From Tepidamorphus sp. (GTDB taxonomy: Bacteria; Pseudomonadota; Alphaproteobacteria; Rhizobiales; Tepidamorphaceae), in assembly GCA_028280885.1 (NCBI GenBank), contig JANQKY010000044.1, positions 1-35,834 of the forward strand: a stretch of 35,834 bases of DNA, given 5' to 3'. Position numbers and translations under genes: made by a program. Positions within the stretch are counted from its first letter, which is position 1, and the number at the start of each line of letters is the position of its first letter. The notes below the pieces were generated by a model that did no database searches, had not been told where the DNA came from, and saw only the letters and a list, made by a program, of their open reading frames with translations. Of this stretch, positions 30,714-35,834 are shown one piece after another.

Positions 30714-32171
30714 TCACTTCTTGACCATATAGGTCTTCGTATTGGTGAATTCCTGCAGGCCTTCCTTGCCGTTCTCGACGCCCATGCCGGACTGCTTGTG
30801 GCCGCCGAACGGAATGTCGATGCCGTGGATATGGATCTCGTTGACCCAGACCGTGCCGGCCTCGATCCGGTTGGCAACGGATACCGCCTCCTCGCGGTCC
30901 GGGCCCCAGACTGAAGCACCGAGGCCGAATTCGGTATCGTTGGCATCCGCGATCACCGCATCGACATCGCTGAACCGCAGCACCGGAAGGATCGGCCCGA
31001 ACGGCTCCTCGCGCACGATCCGGCTGTCCTTCGGCGGGTTATCGACGATGGTGATCGGCACGAAATTGCCGGGCCGCGCCTCGTCGATCTCGCCGCCGAG
31101 CGGCACGGCGTACCCTTTGGCCTTCACGTCGGCGAACAGGTCCAGAAGCTTGCCGTATTGCATGGTGTTCTGGATCGGCCCGAGATCGGTATTCGGATCC
31201 ATCCCGTCGCCGACGGTCTTCTCGGCGGTATAGTCGACGAAATCGCTGAGGAAATCGTCATAGAGCGTATCGTGCACATAGAGCCGCTTGATGGCGATGC
31301 ACCACTGGCCGGAATTGCCGAAGGCGGCGTCGAACAGGGTCGGGATCAGCGGCTTGTAGTCCGTGCCCGGCAGCACGATCGCCGGATCGTTGCCGCCGAG
31401 TTCCAGCGTGATCCGCTTCAGGTTGCCGCTCGACGCCGCCATCACCTTCCTGCCCGTCGCCGTCGACCCGGTGAACGAGATCTTGCTGACATCCGGATGC
31501 TCGGTGATCCAGGCGCCCTGCGCGTTGCCGCCGGAGACGATATTGAGCACGCCGGGCGGCAGGATCTTCTGGGCGATCTCGCCGAAGCGCAGCGTGCCAA
31601 GCGGCGTATAGGGCGACGGCTTCATAATAATCGTGTTGCCGGTGATCAGGCAGGGCGCGATCTTCCACAAGCCTAAGAGGACGGGGAAGTTCCACGGCGT
31701 GATCGCCCCGACGACGCCAAGCGGCGTGTGCGCCACCCTGACGGTGTGCTCGTCGGTATCCTCGAGCACCTCGTCTTCCAGGCGCCGCTTGGCAACCTCG
31801 CGCACCCAGTAGATCGCATAGTCCACCTCGACGGTCGCCATGGAATGGCGCGGCTTGCCCTGCTCCGTCGTAAGCAGCGTGATCAGCTCTTCCTTGTGCG
31901 CGTCGAGCGCATCGGCGTAAGCGGCGATATAGGCCGAGCGAGCCTCCCAGCTTAAGCCCGCCCAGCCAGGCTGCGCCGCCTTCGCCGCGGCAATCGCCGC
32001 ATCGACCTGCTCGCGCGAGGCCTCCGGGGCATTGGCGACAACCGCGCCGGTCGCCGGATTGTAGACGTCGAACGTCTGATCCGCGCCGACGAGGTCGCCG
32101 CCGACGGACATCCTGTAGGGGCCGTCGAAATCGACATGGACGTTGCTGGCAATCTTCGACTGGATGTTCAT
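30714..32171 (-). CDS. NAD(P)-dependent aldehyde dehydrogenase
   Basis: This 485-residue enzyme of the aldehyde dehydrogenase superfamily oxidises an aldehyde to the acid. It shows TPLGVVGAITPWNFPVLLGLWKIAPCLITGNTIIMKPSPYTPL (coenzyme site), FTGSTATGRKVM, LELGGNDPAIV (general-base Glu), GNSGQWCIAIKRLYV (nucleophile Cys), EEPFGPILPV and PFGGHKQSGMG. The start at 32171 follows GGAGG; the open frame upstream to 32615 runs into the permease gene in a wrong frame. It follows two RbsC-type permeases and an RbsA-type ATPase in one direction, so it may process what they import. The exact aldehyde is not evident. Confidence 0.9.
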   Translation of the reverse strand: MNIQSKIASNVHVDFDGPYRMSVGGDLVGADQTFDVYNPATGAVVANAPEASREQVDAAIAAAKAAQPGWAGLSWEARSAYIAAYADALDAHKEELITLLTTEQGKPRHSMATVEVDYAIYWVREVAKRRLEDEVLEDTDEHTVRVAHTPLGVVGAITPWNFPVLLGLWKIAPCLITGNTIIMKPSPYTPLGTLRFGEIAQKILPPGVLNIVSGGNAQGAWITEHPDVSKISFTGSTATGRKVMAASSGNLKRITLELGGNDPAIVLPGTDYKPLIPTLFDAAFGNSGQWCIAIKRLYVHDTLYDDFLSDFVDYTAEKTVGDGMDPNTDLGPIQNTMQYGKLLDLFADVKAKGYAVPLGGEIDEARPGNFVPITIVDNPPKDSRIVREEPFGPILPVLRFSDVDAVIADANDTEFGLGASVWGPDREEAVSVANRIEAGTVWVNEIHIHGIDIPFGGHKQSGMGVENGKEGLQEFTNTKTYMVKK

Positions 32172-32194
32172 CACCTTCCTCCCGCTGGTTGGCT

Positions 32195-33196
32195 TCAAAT
32201 CTGGTAGCGAATGTGCGGCGACCGGGCATAGAGCGCGACCATCGGCAGAATCAGCAGGCCGAACACCGTTTGTTGCGCGGCGTAGTTCAGACCCATCCCG
32301 ACCAGGAACGAGGTCAGGACCTGCAACACCAGGACGCCGATGATCGTCGCGCCATAGCCGCCGGCACCGCCCAGCAGCGACGTGCCGCCGACGACGACGG
32401 CGGCGACCGTCGTGAACAGATAGGGATCGCCGACGCCGACGAAGCCGCCGCCCGAAAAGCCGAGCAGCAGCATGCCGGTGATCGCCGCCGTGACGCCCGA
32501 AATCGTGTAGGTCGTGACCCAGACGCGGAACTCGGAGATCGACAGCCGCGCGGCCGCCACCCGATTGCCGCCGATCGCATAGAGCGCCCGCCCCGAGACG
32601 CTGCGGTTGGTCCACAGGATGATCAAGCCTGCAACCAGCGCCCAGATCAGCACGACCGGCGGAAAGGACAGGCCGAAGGTCTTGCCGCTGATCGAGGAGA
32701 TATTGGCGAACCAGGCCGGCACCTGGCTGAACACCGTGCCGGAATATTGCGAGCCGATCGTCGTGAAGATCTGCGCGCCGCCGACCAGCGCGAAGCCGAC
32801 GCCGAGCGTCAGGATCAGCGCCTGGCCCTGGATGCGGTAGCTGAGGATGCCGTTGATCAGCCCGACCACCGCACCGAGCGCCGCGATGATGAGGATCGCC
32901 AGCGCCGGCGGGATCGCCGTTCCGAACAGATAGGCGAGCAGGATGTTGGAGGCACCGATCACGAAGGGGATCGACAGGTCGAGGCCGCCGACGGTCGCGA
33001 CCATCGTCTGGCCGAGCGAGGCAAGGCCGAGAAAGGCGGCCAGCAGCAGGATCGAGCGGATGTTGTTGGCGGACGCAAAGCCCTCGACCAGCATCGAGGC
33101 GACGGCAAACAGCGCAATCAGCAGCGTGAAGCCGATCAGCAGCCCCCTGGCATCCGGTCCGAGCAGGCGGCGGACCGCAACGTTTCCGGATGTCAT
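32195..33196 (-). CDS. RbsC-type ABC transporter permease
   Basis: This 333-residue inner-membrane permease of the ribose/xylose/autoinducer-2 family has about nine or ten hydrophobic segments. Family features are LLAAFLGLASLGQTMVATVGGLDLSIPFVIGASNI and NRSVSGRALYAIGGNRVAAARLSISEFRVWVTTYTISGVTAAITGMLLLG (coupling helix region with GGN..AA..SG), and VVVGGTSLLGGAGGYGATIIGVLVLQVL. It ends 23 bases before the aldehyde dehydrogenase start. Its partner permease lies 46 bases upstream. Two separate permeases suggest a heterodimeric channel. The imported compound may be a sugar or related polyol but is not determined. Confidence 0.9.
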   Translation of the reverse strand: MTSGNVAVRRLLGPDARGLLIGFTLLIALFAVASMLVEGFASANNIRSILLLAAFLGLASLGQTMVATVGGLDLSIPFVIGASNILLAYLFGTAIPPALAILIIAALGAVVGLINGILSYRIQGQALILTLGVGFALVGGAQIFTTIGSQYSGTVFSQVPAWFANISSISGKTFGLSFPPVVLIWALVAGLIILWTNRSVSGRALYAIGGNRVAAARLSISEFRVWVTTYTISGVTAAITGMLLLGFSGGGFVGVGDPYLFTTVAAVVVGGTSLLGGAGGYGATIIGVLVLQVLTSFLVGMGLNYAAQQTVFGLLILPMVALYARSPHIRYQI

Positions 33197-33242
33197 GTCG
33201 ATTTCCCTCCCCTCTGGCTCGTGCTGCCGCGATGCGCCGATA

Positions 33243-34208
33243 TCAGGCCGGACGCGGCGCAGGCCGCAACGTCAGCAGGCTCAGCATCAGCGACACGACG
33301 AGGATCAGGCCGTAGCTGAGCTGCGTCATGAACCCGGAGATCGCGCCGAAATTGAACGAGGACAGCACGACGAAGACGAAATACATGGCGATCGCGCCGA
33401 GGATGGAGCCGGTGATGCCGCCCTTGCCGCCGGCAAGCGACGTGCCGCCCAGCACCAGCGCGGTGATCGCCTGAAGGGTGAGCGTATTGCCCTGCGTCGG
33501 ATCGCCCGAGCCGATCATGCCGGTCAGGCAGAGCGCGGCGAGCCCGGCGAAGACACCGGCCATCAGATGGGCGGCAAAGCGCGCCTTCACGATGTCGACG
33601 CCGCTGGTATAGGCCGTCCGCTCGTCGGCGCCCATCAGCCGGATATGCTGGAACATCGGACTGCGCTGGAAGACAAACCAGATCACGCAGGCCGCGATCA
33701 GGATATAGAGCACCGGCCCGAGCAGTTCGGTGCCCCAGCCCCAGTCGGCGAGCCATTCCGGCGCGAAGCCGCCGGGCCGTGGCAGGATGACCAGGTTCAC
33801 CCCTTGCAGGATCAGGTAGCCGGCAAGCGTGACGATGATCGGCGAGATCCGCACATAGATAATCATCGCCGCCAGCAGCCCCTGCCAGAGGCAGGCGACG
33901 ACGATCGCGAAGGCGAAGACGAGCACCGGATTGCTGATCTGCAGCGCGCCGAGCCAGACGACGATGGTGACGTTGACGAAGCCGATCAGCGGCCCGATGG
34001 ACAGATCGACACCGCCGCGCCCGGCGATCGCGATCGGCGTGATGGCGACGGCGGCGAGGATGAGCGGCGCGGCGACCAGGACGGCGCCCGCCAGGCCGGT
34101 GTAGGTGAAGGTTCCGGGCGCGCGAATGAAGGCAACGAGCGCCAGCACCACGACCAGCGTCGCCGGCACCGCCAGATGCGCGTTGCGCTGGAGGAGCTTC
34201 GAGACCAT
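33243..34208 (-). CDS. RbsC-type ABC transporter permease, second subunit
   Basis: This 321-residue permease belongs to the same family as its neighbour, with about eight to ten hydrophobic segments. It shows ITPIAIAGRGGVDLSIGPLIGFVNVTIV, QRSPMFQHIRLMGADERTAYTSGVDIVKARFAAHLMAGVFAGLAALCLTG (coupling region) and LVLGGTSLAGGKGGITGSILGAIAMYFVFVVL. Its start is directly adjacent to the ATPase stop (34208/34209) with no gap, indicating coupled translation. It should form the channel with the neighbouring permease. The substrate is unknown. Confidence 0.9.
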   Translation of the reverse strand: MVSKLLQRNAHLAVPATLVVVLALVAFIRAPGTFTYTGLAGAVLVAAPLILAAVAITPIAIAGRGGVDLSIGPLIGFVNVTIVVWLGALQISNPVLVFAFAIVVACLWQGLLAAMIIYVRISPIIVTLAGYLILQGVNLVILPRPGGFAPEWLADWGWGTELLGPVLYILIAACVIWFVFQRSPMFQHIRLMGADERTAYTSGVDIVKARFAAHLMAGVFAGLAALCLTGMIGSGDPTQGNTLTLQAITALVLGGTSLAGGKGGITGSILGAIAMYFVFVVLSSFNFGAISGFMTQLSYGLILVVSLMLSLLTLRPAPRPA

Positions 34209-35780
34209 CTAGGCGACCTCCTCCTTGCCGGCGTTATGCGCGAACTCGTGCTCGATCGCATCGGCAAGCGCGATCGGTTCGCCCTGGCCGAACATCGCGC
34301 CCAGCAGGGTTTCCTCGTTGATCTCGCCGCGCTGGAAGCTGGCGAACAACGCGCCTTCGAAGAACACGTCGGCGCGGTCGGCGAAGTCGAAGAACTCCTC
34401 GATCTCCGTCGACAGATAGACCACCGCGCCACCGTCTGAGGCGAAGTCGCGCAGGTGCCGGTAGAGATCCTGCTTGGTGCCGATATCGACGCCCCGGGTC
34501 GGATCGTTGAGGACGATGACCTTCGGGTTGAGCGCAAAGGCCCGCGCGATCAGCACCTTCTGCTGGTTGCCGCCCGACAGCGTGGTGATCTTGTCGGAGG
34601 AGGCGCCGAACTTGATCGACAACCGTTCCTTTTCGGTATCGAAGGCGGCGTTGAGCCGTGCGTTGTCGATCAGCCCGCCCCGGCCGGATATCCGGTCATA
34701 GAGCGCCATGCCGAAATTCTCCAGGATCGACAGGTTGGGAAACAACCCTTCCCGCTTGCGATCGCCGGAGACATAGGTGATGCGATGCGCCTCGGCCTCG
34801 GCGAGCGTCCTGATCCCGTGGCTGGTATTGGCGTCTTCCCAGACCCGGACCGTCCCGCGTGGCGCCGCCTGGATGCCGCTCAGCATGCGCACGAAATCGG
34901 CCTGGCCGGCGCCGTCGAGGCCGGCAATGCCGACGATCTCACCGGGAAACACCTTGAAATCGAAGGCCGGCTTGCCGCTCGCAAGGCCGATGCCGCAGGC
35001 TTCCAGCGCCGGTTTGTGGGTGCTGGAGACGACCCGTTTCTCGCGCGCGCCGGCCGCCGCCTTGCCGTCGGTCGCCGACATCAGCCGTAACAGCGTTTCC
35101 TCGGTCATCTCCTCGCGGCCGATACGCCCGACGGTCTCCCCGTCGCGCAAAACGGTCGCCACATCTGCGAACTTGACCAGTTCGGCGATGCGGTGGGTGA
35201 CGAGGATCACGCAGACCCCCTTGTCCTTGAGCTTCAGCATTTCCTGGTGCAGACGCGCCGTTGCCTCCAGGTCGAGCGCGGCCGAGCTCTCATCGAAGAT
35301 CAGGACCTTCGGCTCCTGCAACAGCGCCCGCGCGATGACGATCCACTGCTTGACGCTGAGCGGCATTGCCGCGACCGGCGCATCGGGATCGATCTCGCAA
35401 TCGGCAAGCCGTTCGAGCACCGCCCGCGTCTGCGCCCTTTTCTCCGAAACGCTTGAGCGCCGCGTCCAGAAGCCGTCCGCCCCGGCGAAGACGTTCTCCC
35501 AGATCGTCAGGTCCTCGGCGAGCATCATCTCCTGGAAGATCGTCGAGATCCCGTATCGGATCGCCTCGATCGGCGTCCGGGGTATTTGCCCAAGCACATC
35601 GATCGATCCGCCATCGGCCGGCACGATGCCCGACAGGATCTTGGCGAGTGTGCTCTTGCCGCTGCCGTTTTCCCCGACGATCGCGTGGATCTCGCCGAAT
35701 TCAGCGGTGAGGGACGCGTCCTGGAGCGCCTTCGTCTCGCCGAAGCGCTTCGTCACGTTGGAGAGGGCGATGGCAGGCAT
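34209..35780 (-). CDS. RbsA/MglA-type sugar ABC transporter ATPase
   Basis: This 523-residue protein has two fused ABC domains. Domain one has Walker A GENGSGKST (36-44), a changed signature LSVKQWIVIARAL (the usual GQ is lost) and Walker B VLIFDESSAALD. Domain two (from about 265) has the degenerate Walker A AGLDGAGQADF, a full signature LSGGNQQKVLIARAFAL, and VIVLNDPTRGVDIG, with Asp in place of the usual catalytic Glu. Degeneration of the second Walker A is normal in this family; the other changes are less so. I choose the ATG at 35780; an upstream TTG at 35804 is possible. A periplasmic binding protein gene is expected just beyond the window. Confidence 0.9.
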   Translation of the reverse strand: MPAIALSNVTKRFGETKALQDASLTAEFGEIHAIVGENGSGKSTLAKILSGIVPADGGSIDVLGQIPRTPIEAIRYGISTIFQEMMLAEDLTIWENVFAGADGFWTRRSSVSEKRAQTRAVLERLADCEIDPDAPVAAMPLSVKQWIVIARALLQEPKVLIFDESSAALDLEATARLHQEMLKLKDKGVCVILVTHRIAELVKFADVATVLRDGETVGRIGREEMTEETLLRLMSATDGKAAAGAREKRVVSSTHKPALEACGIGLASGKPAFDFKVFPGEIVGIAGLDGAGQADFVRMLSGIQAAPRGTVRVWEDANTSHGIRTLAEAEAHRITYVSGDRKREGLFPNLSILENFGMALYDRISGRGGLIDNARLNAAFDTEKERLSIKFGASSDKITTLSGGNQQKVLIARAFALNPKVIVLNDPTRGVDIGTKQDLYRHLRDFASDGGAVVYLSTEIEEFFDFADRADVFFEGALFASFQRGEINEETLLGAMFGQGEPIALADAIEHEFAHNAGKEEVA

Positions 35781-35834
35781 GGTCCGGCCCGTTCGACGGT
35801 GCAAGACGAATGAGGCGTCCGTGGTCGACCACGG

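Noticed and set aside
32172..32615. Upstream extension of the aldehyde dehydrogenase
   Set aside because: It lies inside the permease gene in a wrong frame and is Arg-rich without family similarity. The ATG at 32171 has a good ribosome binding site.
32943..34439. Open frame of 498 codons on the plus strand opposite the RbsC-type permeases
   Set aside because: Antisense to two membrane proteins with clear family motifs; hydrophilic low-complexity shadow translation.
1..35834. CRISPR array, rRNA genes or prophage structural genes
   Set aside because: No regularly spaced direct repeats with spacers, no rRNA-like sequence and no phage structural proteins were seen.

Overview
The window looks like a chromosomal segment of a GC-rich alphaproteobacterium, most likely of the order Hyphomicrobiales (Rhizobiales). 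The reasons are the codon use, the PhnA and LIV-type proteins, the IS481 remnant and the cobalamin-riboswitch btu layout. No species is assigned. The first 2.5 kb has visibly lower GC and differs from the rest.

Layout. (1) Bases 1-2512 are the right end of an integrative element: tandem stem-loops, an unrecognised protein, a tyrosine integrase, three 11-bp-periodic repeats that look like integrase arm sites, and the 3' half of a tRNA-Arg(CCU) as attachment site. The intact tRNA should lie outside the window to the left. (2) 2513-2990 holds a decayed IS481-family transposase end and unexplained sequence. (3) 3018-9028 is a vitamin B12 uptake operon: cobalamin riboswitch, btuB, btuF, btuC, btuD and a conserved protein of unknown function with two His-x-His motifs. 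(4) 9037-14945 is a phosphonate divergon: phnD-phnC-phnE on the minus strand, and a phnM-like gene, a phnF-type regulator and phosphonoacetate hydrolase (phnA) on the plus strand. No C-P lyase core genes are present. (5) 14957-16595 is an ornithine cyclodeaminase with a divergent Lrp/AsnC regulator. (6) 16645-20162 is a small aromatic meta-pathway fragment (hydratase, semialdehyde dehydrogenase, short unknown protein) with a divergent GntR regulator. (7) 20174-24875 is a complete LIV-type ABC transporter. (8) 25142-30254 holds a Tat-exported GMC oxidoreductase, an SDR dehydrogenase, a 40-residue small ORF, a LysR regulator and a divergent class III CoA-transferase. (9) 30714-35780 is an aldehyde dehydrogenase with two RbsC-type permeases and an RbsA-type ATPase; the binding protein is probably just beyond the right edge.

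The most interesting reading concerns regions 7 and 8. Three intergenic sites share the same palindrome, TATAGG-N5-CCTATA or one mismatch from it. Each fits ATA-N9-TAT, the Nac/Cbl-type LysR consensus. They lie upstream of livK, upstream of the small ORF/SDR/GMC genes, and between lysR and the CoA-transferase gene. This suggests one LysR regulon that joins uptake (LivKHMGF), periplasmic oxidation (GMC), cytoplasmic oxidation (SDR) and CoA activation (CoA-transferase) into one catabolic system with an unidentified substrate. The 40-residue ORF would be an unexplained part of it.

All statements come from reading the sequence and from family knowledge. No database search or structure prediction was run.
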